Source of the DNA: Longitalea arenae
Lineage (GTDB): Bacteria; Bacteroidota; Bacteroidia; Chitinophagales; Chitinophagaceae
Direction of reading: 5' to 3'
Assembly: GCF_016924755.1 (NCBI RefSeq)
Contig: NZ_JAFFJX010000002.1
Coordinates: forward strand, 682,001 to 746,000
DNA: 64,000 bases
How positions within the stretch are numbered: the first letter of the stretch is position 1; every line of letters begins with the position of its first letter. Under the pieces are notes generated by a model that searched no databases, had not been told where the DNA came from, and worked only from the letters and a program-made list of their open reading frames with translations. Position numbers and translations under genes: made by a program. Below, piece by piece: positions 25,202 through 34,924 of this stretch.

Positions 25202-28200
25202 TTAAAATCTTAATCCGAGCCCCACGTTTATAATCCTTTGTTGCGGGTAGAACTGGCCGCTGTAATTGTCTCCTTCCGGATCATAGTCTTTCACTTTGGT
25301 GATGGTGAACAGGTTGAAAGCGCTTATGTATAACCGGAGCGATTGCATCTTCATTTTGGTCAACAGAGGACTGTTTACATTATACCCCAGCTGGATATTC
25401 TTCAGCCGCAGGAAGGCTGCGTTATTCAGCCAGAAGGTGCTGGGATAACGGCCGCCATTCACCGAGGCAGAGGTCCTGGTATCTACCCGGGGATAGGAAC
25501 CATTCGGATTGTTAGGGCTCCAGCGGTTATCCGCCCAGCTGCTGTAAAAATTGCCAACCGTGCCAGCCTCCGGCAGCACGAACTGGCTTACGTGCGCTTG
25601 TCCGGCAAATACAATAGAGATGTCAAATGCCTTATAATCGGCGAATAATACGGCGCCATAAGTGATCTCGGGAATATTACCATATTTGGTACGTACCTGG
25701 TCATCGGCCGTGATCTGGCCATCGTTGTTATAATCCTGCAATATCAGGTCTCCGGGTTGTGCGCCGCTCAGGTGCGGATACTTGGCGATCTCTTCGGTGC
25801 TGCGGAATACCCCAAGTGAATTGTACAACAGTTGAGTGCCCAAAGGACGGCCGGTTTGTTTTTGATAAGCCAGTACGGCTGCAGCTTCGTCCATGAATAC
25901 GATCTTGCTTTTGGCAAAAGTGAAATTACCGCTGGCGCCATAATGGAATGTTCCTTTGCGATTGTAATAACCAAGGGTTGCTTCCATTCCATTGCTGTTT
26001 ACTTTACCAATGTTCTCAGAAGGTACCAATGGGTCGGAACCAAAAGCATTCACGATACCGGTTACATTGGGAATAGAGGCATTACGGGTAGTAAGAATAT
26101 TGCTTCGTTGCTGGCGGAACCAGATGAACTCAAAGAAGATATCGTTGAACAGCACCGCTTCCAGCCCGATATCTGCTTTGCGGGCTACTTCCCAATGAAC
26201 CTGTTTGTTGGCCAGTTTGGTAAGATCGATGCCCGGCACAATGGACGAACCCAATACCACCTGGCTGTTGAATGAATAGTTATTAAAGTACTGGAAGGGA
26301 TTTATATTGTCGTTACCCAGGGTACCATAAGAGGCTCGTAGTTTCAGATCGCTTATGAAAGAAACATCCTGCAGGAAAGATTCCCTCGACAGGCGCCAGC
26401 CTGCCGAAAAAGAAGGGAAATAACCGAACCGTTTATCTGGCGGAAAAGTCGTTGACCCGTCAATACGCATCTGCACGTCGAAGAGGTATTTTTCGTCGTA
26501 GTTATAAGAGATCTTTCCCAGATAACTCTTACGGGTAAAATGATAACTGCTGCCCGAGTTGTCGCGGTCGGTGGCAGCGGTTCCCCCCTGTGATAATTCA
26601 GGTGTTTGTGTGGTGGGGAAGTTGATGCGGGTAGCGCCAAATGTTTCCCGCCGCAATTCACTTTGCTCATAAGCCACGAATGAGTTTACATTATGTTTGC
26701 CAAAGCTTCTTACATAATTCAATCGCAGGTGGGAAGTGAGCTGGGTGTAATTTTCCTGGCTTTCGCTGAGGGAGGCTGCATTGTTTGATCCGCCTACGAT
26801 CCTGGAATTGTATGTATTGGCGTTTTTGTCGTACGAATACAAGAGGTAAGGGGTTGAAAACGTTTTGCCGAAATACCATGACTTGTCTACAGCCAGGAAT
26901 CCTTCTACTGACAGCCCTTTTAGTGCAGCAATATTATAATTGCCCTTCAGGATGCCGTTGAATACCGACCCCGGATTTTTGTTGAGGCCGCCAATACCCG
27001 TTGCCATCATCGCCGGATTATTTCCTTCAATGCCACTCGAGGGCAGTCCATTAGGGTAAAAAGCCGGACTGGTTGGATATGCCCGGTAAATGGAGCGGAA
27101 AATATTGCCTGCGGTAGATGTTGGAAATTGCCGATCTTCCTGGCGACCTGATAAATACACACTTACTTTAAGGTCTTTTGAAATGGTAGCATCGAGATTG
27201 GAGCGGAAGCTGTATTGATTGTATTTCGCAGCGCCGTTCTTATACAAACCATCCTGGCTCAGCAGGCCGGCGCCCACATAGTATCGCACATTTTCCGATC
27301 CTCCAGCGATGGAAAGGTTCAGATTGTCCTGCCCGGTTGAACTTTTAAGCGTGGTCTTTGCCCAATCGGTATTGGGATAATTCAGTGGATCGGAACCATC
27401 GGCAAATTTTTCAATTTCGGCAGCCGAGTATTGCTGGTTCAAACCACCTGCGGGGTTATTATAATAGGCGATCTCGTTGGCGATGGCGGCATAGGTAGGT
27501 GCATCGGCCATTTTGGGTAACCGGGTGGGAGAGGAGAAGCCATGATCATAAGTTACCGCCAGCGAGGTTTTACCAGCTTTACCGCGTTTGGTAGTAACCA
27601 GGATAACCCCGTTGGCTGCACGGCTTCCATAGATGGCAGCCGATGCATCTTTTAATACGGAGATATTATCAATATCCATCGGGTTTAATCTTTCCAGGCC
27701 ACCGATCTGCCCGGGCACCCCGTCTACCACGATCAGCACATCATTATTTCCCATGGTGGCCAGGCCGCGGATCCTTATCGATGAGCCGTCATAACCCGGC
27801 TCGCCGCTCCGGTTATTCAGCATCACGCCTGAAAAACGGCCGGCGAGGGAGTTGGATACGTTTACCTGTGGGCTTTTGGTAAGGTCACTTCCTTTTACTA
27901 CCGAAACCGAACCGGTGAGCGTGGCTTTCTTTTGGGTGTTATAACCTACTACCACCACTTCCGACATGTCGATCTGGGAAGTTACTAATGTAATATCCAT
28001 GTTGCCGCTTTTTACCGCCGTTTCCAGGGTAGCGTAATTAACATGGGTAAACACCAGGGTAGCTTTTGCGGGCGCCTGAAGCGAAAATTTACCATTTTCA
28101 TCGGTAATGGTACTTGTTTGGGTGCCTTTAATTGTAACAGTGACACCAGGTACCGGGGCGTCAGCTGCGGTGACCCGGCCCTGAACCGCAGTTTGCGCAA

Positions 28201-28309
28201 AAAGCGCGTTTCCTGAAAATAATATGAAACCAAGGAAGAGAAGCTGACGGGCGGTCCTGTGGAAAAGCGTACAGGCTGCCCCTTTTTTCAAGTGCAGAAA
28301 TTGTCTCAT
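25202..28309 (-). CDS. SusC/RagA-family TonB-linked outer-membrane transporter
   Basis: A 1035-residue outer-membrane importer. After an N-terminal signal (ending FAQ) there is a carboxypeptidase-like domain (TAVQGRVTAADAPVPGVTVTIKG), the TonB box region (VVVVGYNTQKKATLTGSVSVV), a plug (IRIRGLATMGNNDVLIVVDGVPG; ISVLKDASAAIYGSRAANGVILVTTKRGK) and a long beta-barrel ending in aromatic F. These are all SusC hallmarks. It imports oligosaccharides together with the SusD next to it. A tandem putative HTCS-binding site lies about 200 bases upstream, with the HTCS gene beyond it, so it is probably induced by that regulator. Confidence 0.95.
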   Translation of the reverse strand: MRQFLHLKKGAACTLFHRTARQLLFLGFILFSGNALFAQTAVQGRVTAADAPVPGVTVTIKGTQTSTITDENGKFSLQAPAKATLVFTHVNYATLETAVKSGNMDITLVTSQIDMSEVVVVGYNTQKKATLTGSVSVVKGSDLTKSPQVNVSNSLAGRFSGVMLNNRSGEPGYDGSSIRIRGLATMGNNDVLIVVDGVPGQIGGLERLNPMDIDNISVLKDASAAIYGSRAANGVILVTTKRGKAGKTSLAVTYDHGFSSPTRLPKMADAPTYAAIANEIAYYNNPAGGLNQQYSAAEIEKFADGSDPLNYPNTDWAKTTLKSSTGQDNLNLSIAGGSENVRYYVGAGLLSQDGLYKNGAAKYNQYSFRSNLDATISKDLKVSVYLSGRQEDRQFPTSTAGNIFRSIYRAYPTSPAFYPNGLPSSGIEGNNPAMMATGIGGLNKNPGSVFNGILKGNYNIAALKGLSVEGFLAVDKSWYFGKTFSTPYLLYSYDKNANTYNSRIVGGSNNAASLSESQENYTQLTSHLRLNYVRSFGKHNVNSFVAYEQSELRRETFGATRINFPTTQTPELSQGGTAATDRDNSGSSYHFTRKSYLGKISYNYDEKYLFDVQMRIDGSTTFPPDKRFGYFPSFSAGWRLSRESFLQDVSFISDLKLRASYGTLGNDNINPFQYFNNYSFNSQVVLGSSIVPGIDLTKLANKQVHWEVARKADIGLEAVLFNDIFFEFIWFRQQRSNILTTRNASIPNVTGIVNAFGSDPLVPSENIGKVNSNGMEATLGYYNRKGTFHYGASGNFTFAKSKIVFMDEAAAVLAYQKQTGRPLGTQLLYNSLGVFRSTEEIAKYPHLSGAQPGDLILQDYNNDGQITADDQVRTKYGNIPEITYGAVLFADYKAFDISIVFAGQAHVSQFVLPEAGTVGNFYSSWADNRWSPNNPNGSYPRVDTRTSASVNGGRYPSTFWLNNAAFLRLKNIQLGYNVNSPLLTKMKMQSLRLYISAFNLFTITKVKDYDPEGDNYSGQFYPQQRIINVGLGLRF

Positions 28310-28665
28310 ACGAACAAGCTCGTTTGGTTAAAAAATCGGAATAAGCTGAAGGCTTAAGGCTTAATGCTGAAGGCGAACGGCAGATCCTTATGGTTTTTGG
28401 GTGCCGGACATGGCGCTTAAGGTTCGGAATGTCGCTTCCCGCTGTTAGCGGTTTGCCTTGTCCTTCCGCTCTTCGCTATTGCAAAGTAGGCTTCCGGCGA
28501 GGGGCGGAGAGGGGGTAAATCGCTAAAATGAGGGGGGTAAAATCTAATTTGCTAATTAGCTAATGTGCCAATTAGGAAATTGAAATACAGCTTTTAGAAT
28601 AGTGTATTTTGAAGGAAAGGTTATAGTCTGTATGGTCCCGTTTTAGGGCTTGGGTATGCTGCCCT
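28310..28665. promoter_or_regulatory. Promoter region of the SusC-SusD operon
   Basis: A 356-base region between the HTCS stop and the SusC start. Its right half holds the tandem TTTT-ACCCCC site (28511-28543) and a perfect palindrome GCTAATTAGC (28551-28560). The left half (28320-28500) shows no clear Bacteroidota -7 box. No gene is apparent. Confidence 0.55.
28511..28543 (-). promoter_or_regulatory. Tandem TTTT-ACCCCC site upstream of SusC (putative HTCS operator)
   Basis: Read on the minus strand, ATTTTACCCCCC (28543-28532) and ATTTACCCCC (28520-28511) form a direct repeat with a 22-base period, about 200 bases upstream of the SusC start codon. The same pattern lies upstream of the GH5 gene at 10351-10384. 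The spacing and the neighbouring HTCS gene suggest that the HTCS AraC domain binds here. Confidence 0.5.
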
Positions 28666-31600
28666 TTAGGGTGCAGGGGGGCTAATGACATTATGATCAC
28701 GGTTGAAGGAGTGCCGATATTTCTTTATATATTCAGAAGGCGTCATATGAAAGACCTTAACGAACTGTTCGCGGAAGTAGCGCACATCGTTGATGCCAAC
28801 CTGGAAGGCGGCCTGCCGGATATTCATATTTTCCGTTAACAGGAGCACCGCTGCCCGCCGTAACCGGATGGAACGGATGAAGGCATTCAGCGACTGTCCC
28901 GAGATACTTTTGACCTTATTATATAAAGCCGGATGGCTCATGCCCATGGCTTTTGAGAATTTTTTGATGGTGAAATCCTCGGTGTCGATATGCTGTTCAA
29001 CCACCGCAATGCATTTCCGCAGGAACTCCTGGTATTCTGCCGGTACTTTTGTGGTGGTTTCCCTGAGCGTGATGCTGTCGAAGAAAAACCGCTGCAGCAG
29101 GTTCCGGTTCCGCAAAATAGTTTCCACCTTTGCCTGTAAAAGGATTTTATCAAAGGGTTTGGTAATATAATCGTCGGCGCCGCCTTCAATTCCTTTCAAT
29201 TTTACATCTGTGGCTGTTGCAGCCGTTAACAGGATCACCGGAATATGACCGAGGATCTCACTCTGCTTAAGCTTTGAGCAAAGCTCCAATCCATCCATAC
29301 CCTGCATATTGATATCGCTGATGACGAGGTCGGGAATGTGTTTCAAGGCCAGTTTGTAACCATCGTCGCCATTGTTAGCGCAATACACCAGGTAGCTGTT
29401 ACCGAAGATCTGTTGCAGGTATTGGGTGATCTCCCGGTTATCGTCTATCAGGAGGATCGATTTCTTTCCGGTAACTACTTCCTCGGCCTGCTTGCCGTCC
29501 TGTATGGCAGCCAGGGGTTCGGAAATCTCTTCGGGTTGCTGTTCTACCTCCGCAGCCAGTTCTTTGAGGAGGTGGTTTTGTTCGAAACGCTCACTGCTTA
29601 CATATTCATAATGGGCAGGCAGGTGAGAAATTCCCTTGAACAGGGTAATGGTAAAAGTGGTGCCTTCGTTCAATCTGCTTTCACAGGTAACTGATCCTTT
29701 ATGACTTTCAATATACTGTTTCACCAGGAAGAGACCGATTCCGAAACCAGATTGCCGTTTCCCTTGCCCGGCCTGCTGGAATTTCTCAAAAATGCGCTGG
29801 CTGTCAGCTGCAGGAATGCCGCATCCGGTATCCTTCACAGCCAGCATCACCGAATTATTTGTTTCTTCTACACTAAAAAGGATGGTCCCCTTTTCCGGCG
29901 TGAACTTAAAAGCGTTGGAAAGCAGGTTGAACAGGGCGATCTCAATTTTTTCGTAATCGGCGTAAATGGTCAGCGAAGGCGTGCTGGTGGTGAACCGGTA
30001 ATCGATACCCCTGCTTTTGGCCTGGTGTACAAAACATTGGTATACTTCATCGCATAACTGTATAATGTCAATGGCGGCGATCGTGCAGGTGTCTGACCCT
30101 TTATCAGCTTTCCTGAACAATAGCAATTGATCCACCAGGCTCAGCAGCCGGCGCGCATTGCGGTAGGCGATCTTCAGATCATTGCGGGGATCTATTTGCA
30201 GCACTTCCCTGATCGGATTGATAATCAGGGAAAGCGGCGTTCTGAATTCATGGGAGATATTCGTGAAGAAAGTGAGCTTTCTTTCCATCAGTTCTTTTTC
30301 CTTTTCATTTTCCACGTGGGCGAGCTTGATCTCATACTTTAACCGTTCCTGCGTTCTTGTATACCGGATGTACAGGTAAATAGCGGCGGCAAAACAAACC
30401 CCATATAATAAATATGCCCATAGGGTGCGATACCAGGGTGGCAATACAATGATCTGCAATAATTGCGTTTCCCGGCCCCAGGTGCCACCGGGGGTCATGA
30501 TCTTTACTTTAAACTGGTATTTTCCTTCCTGCAGGCGGGAATAGTTAGCCGTTCTGATCTGGTTCACATAATTCCAGCCCTTATCCCAGCCCTGTAAATA
30601 ATAGGCGTAATTGATCTTGTCGGCCCCGGCGTACTTCAGTGCGAGGTAGTCGAGCGACAAAACCGCCTGGTCAAAAGGAATGGTGATCTGTTCAATATTG
30701 TCACCGGTTCTTGCTGTAATAAATTGATTGCACCCTTCGGTGATGGTATTGTTTATTTTCAGGCCGGTTAAAAACAGGGCCGGTTGTTCCTGTTCTTCCT
30801 GAACACTATCGGGATAGAAGACATTAAAACCTTTAATGCCACCGAACAAAAATTCACCTGATGACAACGCAAGCGCTGCATTAAAGCTGAACTGGTTGCT
30901 TTGTAAGCCGTCGGACTGAGAAAAATTGCGGCCGGTCTTTGTTTGCGGATTGAAGCGGCACAAACCATTGTAGGTGCTTAGCCATAAGTTGCCTGCGCCA
31001 TCTTCCAGTATACGCAGGATAGTGTTGCCGGGCAGGCCATCCGTAGTGGTGAATCGTTTGTATTTGCCGGTTTTGCGGTCGAACAACAAAAGGCCGCCTT
31101 CCTGGGTGCCGATCCAGAAATTATGGTTGCGGTCTTCCAGCAAACAGCGCAGCGTATAGCCGATATTGAATTGTTGATGTTTTTTATGCGCCCGGTCTAT
31201 ATGAAAAAGGGTAGCATAATTGCCGCCCCAGAAACCGCCCTGCCGGTCTTCTGCCAGGCATTGCAGGTTTTTGATGCTGTTATCGAAGAGTTCGAACCGG
31301 TCCTTTTCTCTGTTGAGCAGGTACAAACTGCCTTCGTTGGTAGCGCTGGCCCATAACCTGTTCTGCGCATCCTGGTATAACATCCAAACGTTATTCTCTT
31401 TTTCCCGGCTGACCGGGTTATAACAATCGTAGCGGGTAAAGGCGCCGGTTGAGCGATTAAAGCGGTTGATAGCGCCCAGCCAGGTGGATACCCAAATTTC
31501 ATCGTACTGATCCTTAACGATACTGGTAATGAAGTTGCTGCTGATGGCATTTTTATCATTGCTGTTGCTCGTGAATTGAGAGAACTGGTTCTTTTTTCTG

Positions 31601-32742
31601 TCCCAGTACCGAAGTCCTGCGCCGTCGGTACCGATCCATACATTATTCTTTTCATCTTCACAAAATGACAAAATGAAATTGTTGACCAGGTTGTCATTTC
31701 CCGGCGGATTATACGTTATATGCTGAAAGGAGCTGGTTTTGGCTTCTATAATATTGATGCCGCCGCGTAGTGTACCGATCCATTTACGGCCATCGGCATC
31801 TTCATAGATCGAATACACGGCATTACTGTTTACCACCGATCTGCCGCTGGCCGAGGTAAAGGGAGTGGCGCTGATGGCGCCCGGTGGTAATTTCAGTAAA
31901 CCATTGCCGTCGGAGCCGATCCATAATACCTGTTGTTTATCGAAATACAGGTGAACGATCTTGCCGCGCCAGGGCAGATAGTTAGCGGAAAACTGGCCGC
32001 TGGCGATATTATAGCGGAATAATCCGTTCTCATTGCCCAGCCAAAGATTTCCCAGTTTATCCGCTTTTAAACAATTGGCCTGCCTGATACTGCTGGTGAT
32101 CAGGCGCAGCTGCCGTTTGCTTTGATCATACTGGCAGAGACCTACATGTTGAATAAAAACCCATACCGTTTTGTGTTGGGCATCGGGCTCAATGGCGGTC
32201 ACATCATAATTCACTGCTACGGAATTGTTGTGGAGCATCGGGATTTGCATACCTGCTGCCTGTTTATTGGTGAACACCAGTAAACCGCTTTGCTGAGAAC
32301 CGATCAGCATTTCTCCATTGCCGGCCGCCTTAATAGTATGAATGTTATCCTGCAAATACTGGTGACCGGTTTTTTTCCAGCGAGTGTATTGTAAGCGGGA
32401 AAAGCGGGCGGAGACAGGATCGAAGACACAGGCGCCTTTTAGGCCACCCACCCAGATATTATGTTCGGGATCTCCTTCGATGGTGTAGATGGTATTGTTG
32501 TAAAGGGAAGTACTGTCGCTAATGACGTTCCGGAAGGTTTTGAAGCCATAGCCATCGTAGCGATTGAGGCCGTCGTAGGTGCCAAACCACATAAAGCCTT
32601 TATGATCCTGGTAGATGGTAATGACAACGTTATTACTCAGGCCCTGTTCAATACCGAGGTATTTGACCGGGTAATTATCGGCAAGCGTATGCATGGCCAG
32701 CAGGACCAGTAATGTGAAGATGGCAATGGCTTTATGACCCAT
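28666..32742 (-). CDS. Hybrid two-component system sensor-regulator (HTCS)
   Basis: A 1358-residue one-protein signalling system. A signal peptide (1-21) leads to a periplasmic sensor of about 14 propeller repeats (about 25-640, each with patterns such as D-x-x-G-x-x-W-I-G-T) and a Y_Y_Y domain (about 700-768). A membrane helix (about 773-792) is followed by HisKA with phosphoacceptor His831 in NISHEFRTPL, HATPase (DTGCGIP, GFGIGLFLVKQY), a receiver with Asp1143 in VISDINMQGMDG and Lys1195 in ITKPF, and a C-terminal AraC helix-turn-helix (about 1255-1345). HTCS proteins sense oligosaccharides in the periplasm and activate their polysaccharide utilization locus. It is adjacent to, and on the same strand as, the SusC-SusD-GH2 genes, which are its likely targets. 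Confidence 0.96.
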   Translation of the reverse strand: MGHKAIAIFTLLVLLAMHTLADNYPVKYLGIEQGLSNNVVITIYQDHKGFMWFGTYDGLNRYDGYGFKTFRNVISDSTSLYNNTIYTIEGDPEHNIWVGGLKGACVFDPVSARFSRLQYTRWKKTGHQYLQDNIHTIKAAGNGEMLIGSQQSGLLVFTNKQAAGMQIPMLHNNSVAVNYDVTAIEPDAQHKTVWVFIQHVGLCQYDQSKRQLRLITSSIRQANCLKADKLGNLWLGNENGLFRYNIASGQFSANYLPWRGKIVHLYFDKQQVLWIGSDGNGLLKLPPGAISATPFTSASGRSVVNSNAVYSIYEDADGRKWIGTLRGGINIIEAKTSSFQHITYNPPGNDNLVNNFILSFCEDEKNNVWIGTDGAGLRYWDRKKNQFSQFTSNSNDKNAISSNFITSIVKDQYDEIWVSTWLGAINRFNRSTGAFTRYDCYNPVSREKENNVWMLYQDAQNRLWASATNEGSLYLLNREKDRFELFDNSIKNLQCLAEDRQGGFWGGNYATLFHIDRAHKKHQQFNIGYTLRCLLEDRNHNFWIGTQEGGLLLFDRKTGKYKRFTTTDGLPGNTILRILEDGAGNLWLSTYNGLCRFNPQTKTGRNFSQSDGLQSNQFSFNAALALSSGEFLFGGIKGFNVFYPDSVQEEQEQPALFLTGLKINNTITEGCNQFITARTGDNIEQITIPFDQAVLSLDYLALKYAGADKINYAYYLQGWDKGWNYVNQIRTANYSRLQEGKYQFKVKIMTPGGTWGRETQLLQIIVLPPWYRTLWAYLLYGVCFAAAIYLYIRYTRTQERLKYEIKLAHVENEKEKELMERKLTFFTNISHEFRTPLSLIINPIREVLQIDPRNDLKIAYRNARRLLSLVDQLLLFRKADKGSDTCTIAAIDIIQLCDEVYQCFVHQAKSRGIDYRFTTSTPSLTIYADYEKIEIALFNLLSNAFKFTPEKGTILFSVEETNNSVMLAVKDTGCGIPAADSQRIFEKFQQAGQGKRQSGFGIGLFLVKQYIESHKGSVTCESRLNEGTTFTITLFKGISHLPAHYEYVSSERFEQNHLLKELAAEVEQQPEEISEPLAAIQDGKQAEEVVTGKKSILLIDDNREITQYLQQIFGNSYLVYCANNGDDGYKLALKHIPDLVISDINMQGMDGLELCSKLKQSEILGHIPVILLTAATATDVKLKGIEGGADDYITKPFDKILLQAKVETILRNRNLLQRFFFDSITLRETTTKVPAEYQEFLRKCIAVVEQHIDTEDFTIKKFSKAMGMSHPALYNKVKSISGQSLNAFIRSIRLRRAAVLLLTENMNIRQAAFQVGINDVRYFREQFVKVFHMTPSEYIKKYRHSFNRDHNVISPPAP

Positions 32743-32866
32743 GAAATTCCCCCCTTTCAGAAATCGTTAGGGCTTAAAAGTAGGGAAAAACATTGATCGA
32801 GCTGGCTTTCCGGTACTGCCCTGGCATAGTTTTTTTACCTGTTATTGTGAACTAAAACGTTTAATT

Positions 32867-32989
32867 ATGGATAATCCTAACAAGAAGAAAGCTGATAGCA
32901 AACGCGTCAGTAAGCAGTCGCATGAGCAGGCTTATCAAAGACGTAAAAAGACAGCTAAGAAATCAAGCAGTAAAGCAAAAAGTAAATAA
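32867..32989 (+). CDS. Small basic protein, 40 residues
   Basis: ATG at 32867 opens a 40-codon frame ending in TAA at 32987-32989. The product is very rich in Lys, Ser and Arg (KKKADSKRVSKQSHEQAYQ, then RRKKTAKKSSSKAKSK) with no hydrophobic stretch, so it is likely disordered and may bind nucleic acid or another polyanion. The gene is divergent from the HTCS gene and is followed 22 bases later by a strong terminator, which supports real expression. I do not recognise a named family with confidence. Confidence 0.6.
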   Translation: MDNPNKKKADSKRVSKQSHEQAYQRRKKTAKKSSSKAKSK

Positions 32990-33011
32990 TTGTCATCTTT
33001 TCTGTTTACTG

Positions 33012-33039
33012 GCCTCCCGATGTTTCGGGAGGCTTTTTT
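33012..33039 (+). terminator. Strong intrinsic terminator
   Basis: GCCTCCCGA (33012-33020) pairs with TCGGGAGGC (33025-33033) around a TGTT loop, followed by TTTTTT. It ends the small basic protein transcript. Confidence 0.9.
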
Positions 33040-33182
33040 ATTTGGGGGGAGCGAAGAACTGCGCCCTTATATCCAAAAATTATTTACTCGCCGTTGGCTC
33101 GGAATTACCAGCTCATGTAGCGATCGAACAATTATTGAACCATAAAAACCAAAATCCAAACCTTTAACCAGGAAGTAGATAA

Positions 33183-33300
33183 TAGGTTTGCAATAAGGCC
33201 GCAAACGGAATTCAGCAGCGAAAAAGACAGGAGTCCGCACTTCATTCAGCAATTACCATTTCGCGTTCCATCTGGGAATCTTTCCCTGATGGCACTTTTT
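33183..33300 (+). ncRNA. Possible small RNA (promoter plus terminator, no ORF)
   Basis: TAGGTTTG at 33183-33190 matches the Bacteroidota -7 consensus TAnnTTTG exactly. About 75 bases downstream CCATCTGGGA (33268-33277) and TCCCTGATGG (33283-33292) form a hairpin with one T-T mismatch, followed by TTTTT (33296-33300). The implied transcript is roughly 100 nt with no plausible reading frame. The -33 element is weak, so this is only a candidate. Confidence 0.3.
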
Positions 33301-33909
33301 AAAAGTTGCATTTTATTTCGTACAGGATGATCGTTCAGCTGTGAATATTTATTCTAAGTACAAACTGATTATCCCTAACTCCGGCATTTCCATGCCGGAG
33401 TTTCGAAATTTACACCAACTGCAGTGCAGGACCGGCGCTGGTTGCAGCGATTTAAAGCGATTACATTCAACAGTTATTTATAGCTGTTACAAACTGCCTT
33501 TATCACATAGATCCGCGTTTGTTTATAAAAATTTTCAGACGGCGCTTGTTTATATTGACTCATTAGTGTAATTTTGACAATTATAAATATTTGCCATCCC
33601 TGATAATCATAATCCCACCGATTGCAGGAAATAATATCCAGGTTTGCCACGAGAAATTTGATCTACATCTGCAAAACGCTTGTCATTTCTATTGCAGAAA
33701 CGATGAGATGCCTTTACTAACACAATTAACGCTTGCAGCACCCTAACTGCCGAGGAAAATGAAGGTGTAAAACCTTTATTATTTACTATTAGCGAAGCTT
33801 TAGCCCGGAAGAATTGTGAATGGACGCATTCTATGCGGCTGTATTGGCCGGCGTATGTGCGCCAAACGGCAAAATAATGTATTCTATAAAAACTATAATA
33901 AAAAACGCG
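33301..33909. other. Intergenic region before the first unknown lipoprotein
   Basis: About 600 AT-rich bases without a supported gene. It includes a 10-bp perfect hairpin at 33377-33402 (listed separately). Short open frames here have no signal, domain or repeat content. The promoter of the lipoprotein gene at 33910 must be near the right end, but I see no exact -7 consensus. Confidence 0.5.
33377..33402. terminator. Isolated 10-bp hairpin
   Basis: AACTCCGGCA (33377-33386) and TGCCGGAGTT (33393-33402) are perfect inverted arms with a TTTCCA loop. Only three T follow, so terminator function is uncertain. Confidence 0.4.
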
Positions 33910-34602
33910 ATGAAGTACAAAATCCTGCTCCCTTTGTTAGTTTCTGGTTTATTCCTGTATTCTTGTTCAAAAGACGATTCGGGATCAACTAATAAACCCG
34001 GAGAGACTATCCTTGAAACGTATTACCCCGGGTCGGCTATGGAAATTAAAGAACTGTCGATCCGTACCAGCACTGGAACCATTACCGATCCGGCTTTTAT
34101 CCAGGATTTCATAAACCGGAATGTGGCTGAAGAGGTAAAAAGTAAATTTATTGTGGGCGCGTCTTCTGTTCCGGTTTCCGGATCGAACCAGATCCTCTAC
34201 TTCCTGGAAAATAACCGGGTAAATGTGGGTGGCGTAAATATGCAGATCACCGGTTACGGAGACTCTACAATGATCGTTTCTGAGTATACACCTACACCGT
34301 TCCCATCTATAAATTCATATTGCGATTCATTATTGGCCGTCGTTCCCGATCAGAATCCGCTCGTAGGTTGCCCTGATGGCGATTGTAAAGAGTATCGTAA
34401 ATCTTTTACCCTGATCACCTCTGGTCCTAACTATTATGCGCCGTTGTTGACTTATGCCGTTGTAACGAAAAGCTGCATAAAAACAGCATCAGGTACTCCC
34501 GTGATCAGCGTTATCAGCCGTGATCTGAACCAAGCACTGACAGCTGGCGACTCCGTACTGATCCAATATGCTAAATTGCCATTAATAAAAGACATGAAAT
34601 AA
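33910..34602 (+). CDS. Unknown lipoprotein
   Basis: A 230-residue exported lipoprotein that I do not recognise. The ATG at 33910 opens a signal with lipobox FLYSC (MKYKILLPLLVSGLFLYSC); the frame runs 30 codons further upstream but that part looks non-coding. Four later Cys residues, including a CPDGDC pair, could form disulfides. The protein would be anchored in the outer or inner membrane facing the periplasm or surface. It is followed by a good terminator and is not in an operon. Function unknown. Confidence 0.7.
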   Translation: MKYKILLPLLVSGLFLYSCSKDDSGSTNKPGETILETYYPGSAMEIKELSIRTSTGTITDPAFIQDFINRNVAEEVKSKFIVGASSVPVSGSNQILYFLENNRVNVGGVNMQITGYGDSTMIVSEYTPTPFPSINSYCDSLLAVVPDQNPLVGCPDGDCKEYRKSFTLITSGPNYYAPLLTYAVVTKSCIKTASGTPVISVISRDLNQALTAGDSVLIQYAKLPLIKDMK

Positions 34603-34624
34603 TGTTTTATATAAAGTTGAATAA

Positions 34625-34660
34625 AAGGGCTGCCTGCAAATTATATATGCAGCAGCCCTT
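34625..34660 (+). terminator. Intrinsic terminator after the unknown lipoprotein
   Basis: AAGGGCTGC (34625-34633) and GCAGCCCTT (34652-34660) pair around an inner TGCA-AT-rich loop, followed by TCTCTTTTTT. Confidence 0.85.
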
Positions 34661-34924
34661 TCTCTTTTTTATGATCGACCGTGTTTTGGTTTCGTAGTTT
34701 TCATACGCGTCAATAGTACATTTACTTGCGTAATAAAGTGATCAATGACGGCTATTATAAAAAGAATGATAGCAGCAAGCCTCAGCGTAACTATTTTCAC
34801 CTGCAATAATGGGTCATACACATACAAAAAACCGAGATTCACCCCATTTTACTATCACATACATACTAATTGGGATATATTTGTACGTTTATTACTAACC
34901 ACAATTTAACCCAAAATCAGTATC
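34661..34924. promoter_or_regulatory. Promoter region of the second unknown lipoprotein
   Basis: TATATTTG at 34876-34883 is an exact match to the Bacteroidota -7 consensus TAnnTTTG, 41 bases upstream of the ATG at 34925. A -33 TTTG is not clear at the expected distance. The rest of the gap shows nothing specific. Confidence 0.5.
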
